This document shows, one piece after another, positions 27,099 to 36,133 of a stretch of 64,000 bases of DNA. Numbering within the stretch: the first letter of the stretch is position 1; every line of letters starts with the position of its first letter. The stretch lies in the NCBI RefSeq assembly GCF_002269125.1, contig NZ_NQKI01000018.1, positions 1 through 64,000 on the forward strand, written 5' to 3'. Position numbers and translations under genes: made by a program. The notes beneath the pieces are model-generated. The model was not told where the DNA came from, made no database searches, and worked only from the letters and a program-made list of their open reading frames with translations. This stretch comes from Pseudomonas lundensis. GTDB taxonomy: Bacteria; Pseudomonadota; Gammaproteobacteria; Pseudomonadales; Pseudomonadaceae.

Positions 27099-27218
27099 CC
27101 CACGTTTCGGGGTGCGGCCCTTCGCCACCCCGGCCTTACTGTTTCTCAACTGCAGGTGTATCGTATTCGCCTTTTGCGGGCCTTGAGCCTGTTTACGATA
27201 CGAGAGGTAGTTGAGCCC

Positions 27219-28595
27219 ATGTCCTTTACCCGTCGACAAATACTCGGTGGTTTGGCCGGCCTGGTCGTGGTGGGTGTCGGGGCGGGTGGCGCTTCGCGCT
27301 ACTGGCTGGGAAAAATGGCGGACGCCGAGGCGGGCCACGATTACGAACTGATTGCCGCGCCGCTGGACGTTGAGCTGGTGCCCGGCCACCAAACCGAAGC
27401 CTGGGCCTTTGGTCCTTCGGCGCCGGGCACCGAGCTGCGGGTGCGCCAGGGCGAATGGCTGCGGGTACGCTTTATCAACCACCTGCCAGTGCCCACCACC
27501 ATTCACTGGCACGGTATCCGCCTGCCGCTGGAAATGGACGGCGTGCCTTATGTTTCCCAGTTGCCGGTATTGCCGGGCGAATACTTCGACTACAAATTCC
27601 GGGTGCCGGACGCTGGCAGCTACTGGTATCACCCACACGTCAACAGTAGCGAAGAACTGGGCCGCGGGCTGGTGGGGCCGCTGATTGTCGAGGAGCGCGA
27701 GTCAACCGGCTTTGAGCACGAGCGCACGTTGAGCATCAAAAACTGGCACGTGGATGAGGAGGGCGGATTCATGCCATTCAGCATCACCCGCGAAGCCGCA
27801 CGCGGCGGGACGGCCGGGCGCCTGTCCACGATCAACGGCAGCCACGTGCCGACTATCGAACTGCCTGCCGGGCAAATCACCCGTGTGCGCCTGCTCAACC
27901 TCGACAACACCTTGACCTACCGCATTAACATTCCGGGGGTGGAGGCCAAAATCTACGCGCTGGACGGCAACCCCATCGCACCAAGGCCGCTGGGCAAGGA
28001 GTACTGGCTGGGCCCCGGCATGCGCATTTGCCTGGCAATCAAGGCGCCTGCCGAAGGCGAAGAATTGTCCCTGCGTGACGGGCCTGTGCGCCTGGGCACG
28101 TTGCGTGCGGTCGCCAGCCCCGGTTCAGCGACGCAATGGCCGCCCGCACTGCCTGCCAATCCGATCGCCGAGCCGGACGTGGCGAACGCCGAAAAACTCA
28201 ATTTCAACTTTGAATGGGTAGGGTCGGTGTCGGTCAATCAAAGCGGCGATCAACCCCCGAGCCTGTGGCAAATCAACGGCGTTGCCTGGGACATCAAGGA
28301 CAAGACCTGCGCTGATCGGCCGATCGCCAAACTCAAATTGGGGCAAAGCTACATCTTCGAATTGAAGAACATGACCCAGTACCAGCATCCGATCCATTTG
28401 CACGGCATGACCTTCAAGGTGCTGGCGTCCAATCGCAAAAAAATCACCCCGTATTTCACCGACACCTATTTGTTGGGTAAAAACGAGCGTGCCCGCGTGG
28501 CGTTGGTGGCGGATAATCCCGGCGTGTGGATGTTCCACTGCCATGTGATTGACCACATGGAAACGGGCCTGATGGCCGCTATTGAGGTTTCCTGA
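27219..28595 (+). CDS. Multicopper oxidase, Tat-exported
   Basis: A 458-residue periplasmic oxidase. The signal peptide SFTRRQILGGLAGLVVVGVG has a twin-arginine motif, fitting export of a folded copper protein. Copper ligands are visible in the first cupredoxin domain (HWHG, His96/His98; WYHPH, His138/His140) and the third (HPIHLHG, His390-395; HCHVIDHMETG, His440/Cys441/His442/His446). All type 1-3 sites are thus present. The substrate is not clear; relatives oxidise Cu(I), Mn(II) or phenolics. The frame could start at 27156, but 27219 begins at the Tat signal. It overlaps tadA by one base. Confidence 0.92.
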   Translation: MSFTRRQILGGLAGLVVVGVGAGGASRYWLGKMADAEAGHDYELIAAPLDVELVPGHQTEAWAFGPSAPGTELRVRQGEWLRVRFINHLPVPTTIHWHGIRLPLEMDGVPYVSQLPVLPGEYFDYKFRVPDAGSYWYHPHVNSSEELGRGLVGPLIVEERESTGFEHERTLSIKNWHVDEEGGFMPFSITREAARGGTAGRLSTINGSHVPTIELPAGQITRVRLLNLDNTLTYRINIPGVEAKIYALDGNPIAPRPLGKEYWLGPGMRICLAIKAPAEGEELSLRDGPVRLGTLRAVASPGSATQWPPALPANPIAEPDVANAEKLNFNFEWVGSVSVNQSGDQPPSLWQINGVAWDIKDKTCADRPIAKLKLGQSYIFELKNMTQYQHPIHLHGMTFKVLASNRKKITPYFTDTYLLGKNERARVALVADNPGVWMFHCHVIDHMETGLMAAIEVS

Positions 28596-29092
28596 TGCGA
28601 CAAGGGCGTCAACCCCGGATCATCGACCGCAGCCGCGATCAAGACTACATGCGAGAAGCGCTGGCCCTCGCGGCCCAGGGCGCGGCCCTGGGTGAAGTAC
28701 CCGTGGGGGCAGTGCTGGTGCAAAACGGCGAGATTATCGGGCGCGGTTTCAACTGCCCGATCAGCGGTCACGACCCCAGCGCCCATGCTGAAATGGTCGC
28801 CATCCGTGCCGCAGCCGCTTCGGCCTGCAACTACCGCCTGCCGGGCAGCACGCTGTACGTCACGCTGGAGCCGTGCAGCATGTGCGCGGGCCTGATCGTG
28901 CATTCGCGGGTGTCACGCGTGGTGTATGGCGCGCTGGAGCCCAAGGCCGGGATTGTGCAGAGTCAGGGGCAGTTCTTCACCCAGGGCTTTCTCAACCACC
29001 GGGTGCTGTTTGAAGGCGGGGTGCTGGCCGACGAATGCGGCGCGATCCTGAGCGATTTTTTCAAGGCCCGTCGCGCCAAACCGCCGTTGTAG
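28595..29092 (+). CDS. tadA: tRNA-specific adenosine deaminase
   Basis: A 165-residue deaminase that converts A34 to inosine in tRNA-Arg(ACG). The zinc site is complete: HAE (His64, catalytic Glu66) and PCSMC (Cys94, Cys97). The start overlaps the oxidase stop (TGATG), so translation is coupled. This oxidase-tadA pairing is common in Pseudomonas. In many relatives mltF and purL follow; here the convergent cmoB follows after 29 bases. Confidence 0.95.
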   Translation: MRQGRQPRIIDRSRDQDYMREALALAAQGAALGEVPVGAVLVQNGEIIGRGFNCPISGHDPSAHAEMVAIRAAAASACNYRLPGSTLYVTLEPCSMCAGLIVHSRVSRVVYGALEPKAGIVQSQGQFFTQGFLNHRVLFEGGVLADECGAILSDFFKARRAKPPL

Positions 29093-29121
29093 CGGCTGAC
29101 GCGTCGCGGGTTAGCGGCGGA

Positions 29122-30078
29122 TCACTTGCGGGCAACAATCACTGCGCGCATCGGCGCAGGCAAACCCTCGATGGTTTTGCTGTGGTCGTTGGGGTCGAGG
29201 TAGTCGCTCAACGACTGGAACTTCATCCACTCCGTCGCCCGCTGCTCCTGGACGGTGGTAATGCTCACGTCCACACAGCGCACATCGCTGAAACCGGCGC
29301 GCCGCAACCAACGCTCCAGCGCCGGAATCGACGGCAGGAACCACACGTTGCGCATCTGTGCGTAGCGGTCTTCCGGCACCAGCACTTGATTCTCGTCGCC
29401 TTCAATCACCAAGGTTTCCAGCACCAGCTCGCCGCCCTTGACCAGGCAGTCCTTGAGCGCCAGCAAATGCTCGATGGGTGAGCGGCGGTGGTAGAACACG
29501 CCCATGGAAAACACGGTATCGAAGCCTTCAAGGTTCGGTGGCAGGTCTTCGAACGGGAAGGGCAAATGCCACGCGGCGTCTTGCTGTAAGAAGCGCTGCA
29601 CGGCCTGGAACTGACAGAAAAACAGCCAGTTCGGGTCAACGCCGATGACGCTGTGGGCACCTGCGCCCAGCATGCGCCACATGTAGTAGCCGTTGCCGCA
29701 GCCCACATCGAGGATGCGTTTACCGTTGAGATCGATGTGCGGCGCGACCCGCGACCATTTCCAGTCCGAGTGCCATTCGGTGTCGACATGCACACCGAAC
29801 AGGTCAAACGGGCCTTTACGCCACGGCGACAGGCCCATCAGTGCCTGACGCATCCGCGCGCGGGTTTCGTCGTCGCAGTCGGTGTCGAGGGTCAGCCCGT
29901 TGAGCAAGTCGATTTCGGTGGGCTTGACGTCAGGTAACGCGTCCAGGGCGCTCTGCCAGCGTTCAAGGTCGCCATGGCCTTTTTCCATTTTGATGTCGAG
30001 CTGAGCTTGCAGGGTGTTGGCCCATTCAGCCAGGGGCGTACCGGCCAGACGCCGGGCAAGAGGGGAAAGATCAATCAT
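29122..30078 (-). CDS. cmoB: tRNA 5-carboxymethoxyuridine synthase
   Basis: A 318-residue enzyme that transfers the carboxymethyl group of carboxy-S-adenosylmethionine to 5-hydroxyuridine 34 of tRNA. The methyltransferase fold is in the C-terminal two thirds, with the cofactor motif [22 protein letters not shown] (about 120-141) and [15 protein letters not shown]. The [26 protein letters not shown] stretch is characteristic of CmoB. It overlaps the 3' end of cmoA by 4 bases, so the two form one operon. Confidence 0.95.
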   Translation of the reverse strand: MIDLSPLARRLAGTPLAEWANTLQAQLDIKMEKGHGDLERWQSALDALPDVKPTEIDLLNGLTLDTDCDDETRARMRQALMGLSPWRKGPFDLFGVHVDTEWHSDWKWSRVAPHIDLNGKRILDVGCGNGYYMWRMLGAGAHSVIGVDPNWLFFCQFQAVQRFLQQDAAWHLPFPFEDLPPNLEGFDTVFSMGVFYHRRSPIEHLLALKDCLVKGGELVLETLVIEGDENQVLVPEDRYAQMRNVWFLPSIPALERWLRRAGFSDVRCVDVSITTVQEQRATEWMKFQSLSDYLDPNDHSKTIEGLPAPMRAVIVARK

Positions 30079-30818
30079 GGCAAGGCAATCAACGAGGCAA
30101 AGTTAAGACACTGGAACCACGGCACGACTTTCGAGAACCCGGCCGCGAGCAAGCGTTCACGGTGTTCTTCGAGGCTGTCGGGCTTCATGACGTTTTCGAT
30201 GGCGCTGCGTTTTTGCGCGATCTCCAGATCGCTGTAGCCATTGGCGCGTTTGAAGGCAATGTGCAAGTCAGTGAGCAGGGCATGTTCTTCGGCGTCATTG
30301 AAGCGCAGCTTCTCCGACAGAATCAGCGCGCCGCCCGGCAACAGCGATTGGCGGATGCGCCCGAGTAAAGCCAGCCGTTGCTCGGGGGCTATGAATTGCA
30401 GGGTGAAGTTCAGCGCAACCACCGAAGCGGGTTCGAACGCCAGCGCCAGAATGTCGCCTTCGATCACCTCAACCGGCAACAGCTCCTGAAACATCGAGTT
30501 TTGCCCGTTCAGGTATTCGCGGCAGCGTTCGACCATCGCCGCCGAGTTGTCCACCGCAATGACCTTGCACCCTTCGCTGCGCACATGGCGGCGTAACGCC
30601 TGCGTCACCGCACCCAGCGAGCTGCCCAGGTCATAAAGGACACTGTTTGGTTGGGCGAATTGCGCAGCCAGCACACCGAGGTTTTCCACAATGGTCGGGT
30701 AACCGGGCACCGAGCGTTTGATCATGTCCGGGAACACCCGCACCACGTCTTCGTTAAAGGCGAAGTCCGGCACCTGGGCCAGGGGCTGGGCGAAAATACG
30801 GTCGGGTTCTTTGCTCAC
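30075..30818 (-). CDS. cmoA: Carboxy-S-adenosylmethionine synthase
   Basis: A 247-residue SAM-dependent enzyme making Cx-SAM from SAM and prephenate for CmoB. It has the signatures [36 protein letters not shown], the cofactor loop [17 protein letters not shown], and [26 protein letters not shown]. Length is normal. First gene of cmoAB on the minus strand. About 110 bases separate it from the next upstream minus-strand gene end; no terminator is evident there. Confidence 0.95.
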   Translation of the reverse strand: MSKEPDRIFAQPLAQVPDFAFNEDVVRVFPDMIKRSVPGYPTIVENLGVLAAQFAQPNSVLYDLGSSLGAVTQALRRHVRSEGCKVIAVDNSAAMVERCREYLNGQNSMFQELLPVEVIEGDILALAFEPASVVALNFTLQFIAPEQRLALLGRIRQSLLPGGALILSEKLRFNDAEEHALLTDLHIAFKRANGYSDLEIAQKRSAIENVMKPDSLEEHRERLLAAGFSKVVPWFQCLNFASLIALP

Positions 30819-30929
30819 GAGGGTTCCGGCGATGGAAATTTAAAAGGGGCGGCATTTTAGCCAAGTTGGCGCCGGAGTGCGCGGTCTGTCTGATAAACCG
30901 CGCAGCATTCTGAACATGCCTACACAGTG

Positions 30930-31436
30930 TCAGGGGCATTCACACAATGATGACGAGACACTCACGTGGCCGGTCAGGGTGATGTTCTTCTGCTCGCTGT
31001 CCTGCGCGGTGAACGTGAACTCACGGATGTAATACGCGTGGTCGATGATGTCCAGCGTCAAGGCGCCGCTTATCCCTTCGCAGTTGTAATAGATTTCATT
31101 GCCACCGACGACAGCGAACTCCACATACGACAAGCCCTGAATCGGTCCGGGTTCACCCTGTTTGAACGTGTGTGTTCCGCTTTCAATACCCAGGTCAACA
31201 ATGAAATTAATTACCCGGTATTCGTACGAACCAAAGGTTGCAGCTGAGGCTGCAATGGAAAGGGTGTTGAGGCCGCTGCCTAACATGATGTCATCGGCTT
31301 TGAAATCAGCGCGGTCAGTAATGGTGGCCGACGCGTCGCTGATCAGTGCCTGTTTATGGCGTGGCGAATGCTTGGGGCTTGGCTTGAGTGTGCCTTTGAC
31401 TCTGTCTTTGCCGCGGGTAGAAAAGTGATTGGCCAT
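30930..31436 (-). CDS. Unknown beta-rich protein, paralogue of the gene at 32649
   Basis: A 168-residue protein starting MANHFSTRGKDRVKG; the second of two adjacent ATGs is chosen because GAGGG lies 7 bases upstream. No signal peptide or membrane segment. The part from about 65 onward (YEYRVINFIVDLGIESGTHTFKQGEPGPIQGLSYVEF ... YYIREFTF) aligns with the protein at 32649-33149, with a shared pattern of YR, D-x2-I-x-SG, K-x-G-x2-GP, SY-x-E and R-x-FTF. Predicted strands alternate, suggesting a small beta sandwich. Function is not recognised. Confidence 0.65.
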   Translation of the reverse strand: MANHFSTRGKDRVKGTLKPSPKHSPRHKQALISDASATITDRADFKADDIMLGSGLNTLSIAASAATFGSYEYRVINFIVDLGIESGTHTFKQGEPGPIQGLSYVEFAVVGGNEIYYNCEGISGALTLDIIDHAYYIREFTFTAQDSEQKNITLTGHVSVSSSLCECP

Positions 31437-31529
31437 CATCGAACCCTCGCTGACTGATTGGGTGTACGGAGACGGTATTAATGATGGCTGCGGGCATGGC
31501 GTCTACTGTCATAAATAACAGTTGAGGGG

Positions 31530-32165
31530 TCAGCGTTTGCCCTGGCTGAACGCCGATGCGGCAATGCCCCATTGGCCGAGCCAGTAGCTGAGAATGATCA
31601 GGTACGGCGCCGCACCGAACTTAACCACGAAGCGGTCAATTCCGATCAGGCTGTCGGAGACCACAAACGCCAGTGCGCCGCCCGCTGCCAGCCACGCCGA
31701 GCGTGCAGGTACATCAGTCCCCACGCGGGCGAAGGCGCGCCACAGCATGGCGCTGATCGTGAAGGCGTAGACAAAAACTGGAATCAGCATCTCCCCCAGG
31801 CCATGGCTGGCCATGACGCTCAACAAACCGGCACCGGCTGCCAGCGCCAGTATCAGGGGCAGTGCTGCGAGACGGCGGCAATCGGCCAGATAGGCCTTGA
31901 GGTAAGCCAAATGGGCCAGCAGAAACGCCCCGAGGCCAAACACAAACAAGTCCACGGGCCAAGCCAGCAGCAGGTCACCGAGCAACGAAAACAGCAAACC
32001 GATACTGATCCAGCGCCGGTAAAGGCTGGGCGGCGCATCTTGCAGCCAGCCGAGCAATGCCAGCACGGGCAGGGGTTTGCTCAGCAGGCACAACAGCGTG
32101 GAGTGCATGTTCACGCCGTACAGATACGCGGCGGCCCCCATGACAGCGAGGATCAGCCATGGCAT
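31530..32165 (-). CDS. YhhN/TMEM86-family membrane protein (lysoplasmalogenase-like)
   Basis: A 211-residue inner-membrane protein with about seven or eight membrane segments. The family motifs are present: SLLGDLLLAWP near residue 60 and FVVSDSLIGIDRF near 165, each with the Asp residues proposed to be catalytic in vinyl-ether lipid hydrolysis. The bacterial substrate is uncertain. It starts 1 base after the stop of the chagasin-like gene, so the two are cotranscribed. Confidence 0.88.
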   Translation of the reverse strand: MPWLILAVMGAAAYLYGVNMHSTLLCLLSKPLPVLALLGWLQDAPPSLYRRWISIGLLFSLLGDLLLAWPVDLFVFGLGAFLLAHLAYLKAYLADCRRLAALPLILALAAGAGLLSVMASHGLGEMLIPVFVYAFTISAMLWRAFARVGTDVPARSAWLAAGGALAFVVSDSLIGIDRFVVKFGAAPYLIILSYWLGQWGIAASAFSQGKR

Positions 32166-32166
32166 G

Positions 32167-32559
32167 TCAGTTCACCGTAACAGGGCAGTCAAACACTTGA
32201 GCGGGTTCGGCCTCAGGCTCCCAAGGCTGTTGATACGTCAGGCGCAGGCGACCGGTGCCCGGGGCAAATGCTTGAAAGCGCCAGGTGGATTGCCCGCCGC
32301 TGCCCAGTAACTGGCCACTGTCGGCGCTTTTGTAGACTTCTGGGCCGAGGCTGCGTAACACGCCGCCTGCCGAATCCTGAATGGCCCAGCGGTAACCGGT
32401 CGTGGGGTTACTGGGCAGGGTCAGCGTCAGGTTTTGCCCCGTGTGCAATTGCATCGGGCAGTCACTTTGTTCTTCCACAATCACGTTATGTGCCGGTTGC
32501 TGAGCGCAAGCTGTCAGCAAGGTGAAACTGAGCAAGGGGATCAGACGCGCGGGGGACAT
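32167..32559 (-). CDS. Chagasin-like (I42) cysteine peptidase inhibitor lipoprotein
   Basis: A 130-residue protein with a lipoprotein signal (LSFTLLTAC, lipid-modified Cys18). The mature part has the three inhibitor-I42 loops: NPTTGYRW near 52, the Gly-rich SGGQSTWRFQ near 90, and LTYQQPWEP near 108. I42 proteins block papain-like cysteine peptidases by inserting these loops in the active site. It would sit in the periplasm or on a membrane. Cotranscribed with the YhhN gene, though no functional link is known. Confidence 0.85.
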   Translation of the reverse strand: MSPARLIPLLSFTLLTACAQQPAHNVIVEEQSDCPMQLHTGQNLTLTLPSNPTTGYRWAIQDSAGGVLRSLGPEVYKSADSGQLLGSGGQSTWRFQAFAPGTGRLRLTYQQPWEPEAEPAQVFDCPVTVN

Positions 32560-32648
32560 TGAAGGCTCCGTCGGGACAATAACAAGCGCGCAGCATAACC
32601 CAAGACGGCTATCGGGCTATGCCACGCGGTCAAAGTCGCGAGCGGGCC

Positions 32649-33149
32649 TTAATAATTGAATGAGGCGTGAGGAGGGGTCACCGTGAAGTCGCCGCAGACC
32701 TCAAAAGGGTCGGTCAGATGGTCTGTACCTTCAAAGGTGAACAGGCGTGCGCTGTAGCAGCTCTCGATCACAGACAAGTGCAGGGTGCCCACCTCGGCCT
32801 GAGTCAGGTGATACACCAGGTCGCCATTTTTCTCGATGCATTCTGTGTAAGACATATCTCTGACCGGACCCTGCTGCCCGCGTTTGTACAGGTAAATGCC
32901 GGACTGGATATTGACGTCCAGAGTCAAGGACACGCAACGATACTGCGGCGATCCGAAGTCTTCGAATTCTGCGGTAATCACAATCTTTTTTTGGCTGCTG
33001 GCAAAGGTGATTTCCTGCGCTTCGAACAGATGGCGGCAAGACACCTCGGCCCTCATCTCACCCGTTGTTCTGGGATGGAACAGCGGTGTGCCCAAAGCCT
33101 TCTGCCATATAACAGCAGGGTTTCCATATCCAGGGTGTTGCAGTGCCAT
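32649..33149 (-). CDS. Unknown beta-rich protein, paralogue of the gene at 30930
   Basis: A 166-residue protein, MALQHPGYGNPAVIWQKALG at its start. Its middle (YRCVSLTLDVNIQSGIYLYKRGQQGPVRDMSYTE ... YSARLFTFEGTD) matches the same pattern as the gene 1.2 kb downstream. Identity looks low (about a quarter by eye) but the motif spacing is kept. No export signal or membrane span. The N-terminal 45 residues are unrelated to the paralogue. Confidence 0.65.
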   Translation of the reverse strand: MALQHPGYGNPAVIWQKALGTPLFHPRTTGEMRAEVSCRHLFEAQEITFASSQKKIVITAEFEDFGSPQYRCVSLTLDVNIQSGIYLYKRGQQGPVRDMSYTECIEKNGDLVYHLTQAEVGTLHLSVIESCYSARLFTFEGTDHLTDPFEVCGDFTVTPPHASFNY

Positions 33150-33249
33150 GATCTAAGCCCATCCAGCGCTAACGGTTCTGGGCCTATTAGTGACGGGATT
33201 GGATTTTGTGTCTACTGACAGAATTGACAGGGGGTTTGAGATGAAGATG

Positions 33250-33285
33250 TGACAGCGCCGCCGCTGTGGGGCGGCGGCGCTGTCA
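33250..33285 (-). terminator. Strong GC hairpin after lon
   Basis: TGACAGCGCCGCCGC (33250-33264) pairs with GCGGCGGCGCTGTCA (33271-33285), a 15-bp stem with a short loop, just beyond the lon stop. There is no T run, so it may stabilise the 3' end or help Rho rather than end transcription alone. Confidence 0.55.
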
Positions 33286-33303
33286 TCGGGAACGTTCTAC
33301 GGT

Positions 33304-35733
33304 TTAAAACAGCACTTTGGCCACGTCATTGAACCGTTTGGCAAAGTGCACGGTGATGCCTTCTTTCAAGTAGTCCGGCAGTTCCTCGAAATGGCCCCGG
33401 TTGGCTTCGGGCAGGATCAATTCATGGATTTTCTGCCGACGTGCCGCGATGACTTTCTCACGCACGCCACCAATCGGGAGTACGTGCCCGGTGAGGGTCA
33501 GCTCGCCGGTCATGGCGATGCCCTTTTTCGGCGGCTGGTTGCGTGCCAGCGACAGCAGTGCGCTGGCCATGGTCACACCGGCGCTTGGGCCATCTTTGGG
33601 TGTGGCGCCTTCGGGCACGTGCAAATGCACGAACGCTTCATCGAAGAACTTGGGGTCGCCGCCAAACTGCTTGAGATTGGAGCTGACATAGCTGTAGGCG
33701 ATCTCTGCCGACTCTTTCATCACATCCCCTAGCTGCCCGGTCAGCTTGAACCCGCGATTGAGGGTATGGATGCGCGTCGCTTCGATTGGCAGGGTCGCGC
33801 CGCCCATGCTGGTCCAGGCCAACCCGGTAATCACGCCCGTACCGCTGATGACTTGTTCATTGCGGAACACCGGCATGCCCAACGAAGCTTCGAGGTCTTT
33901 GGGGCCGATTTTGATCACCGCCTTCGGGTCTTCCAGCAATTTGACCACGGCCTTACGCACCAGTTTGCCGAGCTGCTTCTCCAACTGACGCACCCCGGCT
34001 TCGCGGGCATAGCCATCGATCACGGCGCGTAAGGCGCTGTCGCTGATGCTCAGGCTGTTTTTGGAAACACCGGCTTTCTCCAACTGTTTGGGCCACAGAT
34101 GGCGCTTGGCAATTGCCACCTTTTCTTCCGTGATGTAACCCGACAGGCGAATCACCTCCATCCGGTCAAGCAACGGCCCCGGAATGGAATCCAGCGTGTT
34201 GGCGGTGCAGACGAACAGCACCTTGGACAGGTCCAGGCGTAAATCCAGATAGTGGTCGAGGAAATCGACGTTCTGTTCCGGATCAAGGGTTTCGAGCAGG
34301 GCGGAGGCGGGGTCGCCCTGGAAGCTCTGGCCCATCTTGTCGATCTCGTCGAGCATGATGACCGGGTTCATCACTTCGACGTCTTTGAGGGCCTGCACCA
34401 GCTTGCCCGGCTGGGCACCGATGTACGTGCGACGATGGCCTTTGATCTCGGCTTCGTCACGCATGCCGCCGACACTGAAGCGGTAGAACGGCCGCCCCAG
34501 GGACTCGGCGATCGATTTGCCGACGCTGGTTTTACCCACGCCCGGCGGGCCAACCAGCAACACGATCGAACCACTTACCGAACCCTTGTAGGCGCCGACC
34601 GCCAGAAATTCGAGGATACGGTTTTTGATGTCATCCAGCCCCGCATGGTGGGCGTCGAGCACCTTGCGGGCATGCTTGAGGTCGAGTTTGTCTTGCCCGA
34701 ACACACCCCAGGGCAGCGATGTTGCCCAATCCAGATAGTTGCGGGTGACCGCGTATTCCGGTGAGCCGGTTTCCAGAATCGACAGTTTGTTCAGTTCCTC
34801 GTCGATGCGCTTTTGCGCCTGAGCCGTCAGGGTCTTGCCTTCCAGACGCTGCTTGAACTGTTCGATGTCCGCGCTGCGGTCGTCTTTGGTCAGACCCAGT
34901 TCCTGCTGGATCACCTTGAGCTGTTCCTTCAGAAAGAACTCACGCTGGTGCTCGCCGATTTTCAAGTTCACTTCGGCGGAGATTTCTTTTTGCAGGCGCG
35001 CAACTTCAACTTCCTTGCGCAGCATTGGCAGGACTTTCTCCATGCGTTTGAGCATGGGCACGCAATCGAGCACTTCTTGCAGCTCATTGCCGGTTGCCGA
35101 CGTCAGCGCGGCCGCGAAATCGGTTAGCGGCGACGGATCGTTAGGGCTGAAGCGATTGAGGTAGTTTTTCAACTCTTCGCTGTACAGCGGGTTGAGCGGC
35201 AACAGCTCCTTGATGGCATTGATCAGCGCCATGCCATAAGCCTTCACCTCATCGGTGGGCTCCTTGGGCTGCTGCGGGTATTCGACTTCCACCAAATACG
35301 GCGGGCGGTGATGTTTGAGCCACATGCTGATGCGCACACGGGTCAGGCCTTGGGCCACAAATTGCAATTTGCCGTTTTCGCGGCTGGCGTGATGCACTTT
35401 TACCAGCGTGCCGTATTCCGGGAGGCTGGACGTGTCGAAGTGGCGAGGGTCATCCGGTGGCGTATCGACAAAAAACAGGGCCAGCGAGTGATGGGGTGAT
35501 TTGCTGACCAGCTCCAGTGTTTCGGCCCACGGCTCTTCATTGACGATGACCGGCAGCACTTGTGCCGGGAAGAACGGGCGGTTGTGAATCGGGATGATGT
35601 AAACCTTGTCGGGCAGATTCTGCTCCGGCAACGCCAGTTCAGTTCCGGCCGAGTGGGGTGTGTGTACGGATTCCGTGTGTTCTATGTCTGCGTATTCAGG
35701 GGTGTTATCCGGGAAATCTTGCTGGTCGCTCAT
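33304..35733 (-). CDS. lon: ATP-dependent protease Lon
   Basis: An 809-residue LonA protease. The N-terminal substrate domain (about 50-245, IIPIHNRPFFPAQVLPV) is followed by a coiled linker, the AAA+ domain (Walker A GPPGVGKTSVGKS, Lys401; Walker B VIMLDEIDKM) and the serine-lysine protease domain (GPSAG with Ser717, Lys about 760 in GGVREKVIAARR). The start at 35733 (MSDQQDFPDN) has AGGTG upstream. The acidic N-terminal extension before LPDKVYIIPI is longer than in the clpX-linked Lon, so this is probably the second Lon of Pseudomonas. Cytoplasmic quality control. Confidence 0.95.
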   Translation of the reverse strand: MSDQQDFPDNTPEYADIEHTESVHTPHSAGTELALPEQNLPDKVYIIPIHNRPFFPAQVLPVIVNEEPWAETLELVSKSPHHSLALFFVDTPPDDPRHFDTSSLPEYGTLVKVHHASRENGKLQFVAQGLTRVRISMWLKHHRPPYLVEVEYPQQPKEPTDEVKAYGMALINAIKELLPLNPLYSEELKNYLNRFSPNDPSPLTDFAAALTSATGNELQEVLDCVPMLKRMEKVLPMLRKEVEVARLQKEISAEVNLKIGEHQREFFLKEQLKVIQQELGLTKDDRSADIEQFKQRLEGKTLTAQAQKRIDEELNKLSILETGSPEYAVTRNYLDWATSLPWGVFGQDKLDLKHARKVLDAHHAGLDDIKNRILEFLAVGAYKGSVSGSIVLLVGPPGVGKTSVGKSIAESLGRPFYRFSVGGMRDEAEIKGHRRTYIGAQPGKLVQALKDVEVMNPVIMLDEIDKMGQSFQGDPASALLETLDPEQNVDFLDHYLDLRLDLSKVLFVCTANTLDSIPGPLLDRMEVIRLSGYITEEKVAIAKRHLWPKQLEKAGVSKNSLSISDSALRAVIDGYAREAGVRQLEKQLGKLVRKAVVKLLEDPKAVIKIGPKDLEASLGMPVFRNEQVISGTGVITGLAWTSMGGATLPIEATRIHTLNRGFKLTGQLGDVMKESAEIAYSYVSSNLKQFGGDPKFFDEAFVHLHVPEGATPKDGPSAGVTMASALLSLARNQPPKKGIAMTGELTLTGHVLPIGGVREKVIAARRQKIHELILPEANRGHFEELPDYLKEGITVHFAKRFNDVAKVLF

Positions 35734-36133
35734 GGGGCACCTGCGCAATGGGGTATGGGGGTTAGATGGGGCGCGGTGTCAGTGGTTTCAATGGTGAAAC
35801 GTTTTTCATGCGCTCGCCGCTGCCAAAGCTTCGCCGTGGAGCGTAGACGATGAGCACCTGAGCACGGATGAGTGCATGCGATTGAACGGCGCAAAGCGCC
35901 TGCTGGTGATTGATAAAACCTTGCGCGAGGTTCGCGTTCGCTAGGCCTTTGTCGCCAACAACTTGACGGTAGACGGCCCGAAATTATTAGGCGATCTTCT
36001 GCTGAGCGACAGTTACGACTTATAACAATAAAGATGGAGCAAGCGGCCACCTGGCAGGCTGCCTGCAAGGCGCACAAGGAGCGCGTATGCCTCAGGGAAT
36101 CAGCGCAATGACGCGGTGTGCCGAGGGCGTGGC
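35734..36133. other. 400-base spacer between lon and the EAL gene, no gene seen
   Basis: Divergent spacer. It contains a small hairpin GGCGC-AAA-GCGCC near 35888 and short frames only. It should hold the promoters of lon (minus) and the EAL gene (plus), but I see no boxes strong enough to name. Confidence 0.5.

Noticed and set aside
35881..35944. Short plus-strand frame MRLNGAKRLLVIDKTL between lon and the EAL gene
   Set aside because: Only 22 codons, with a small hairpin inside and no ribosome site.
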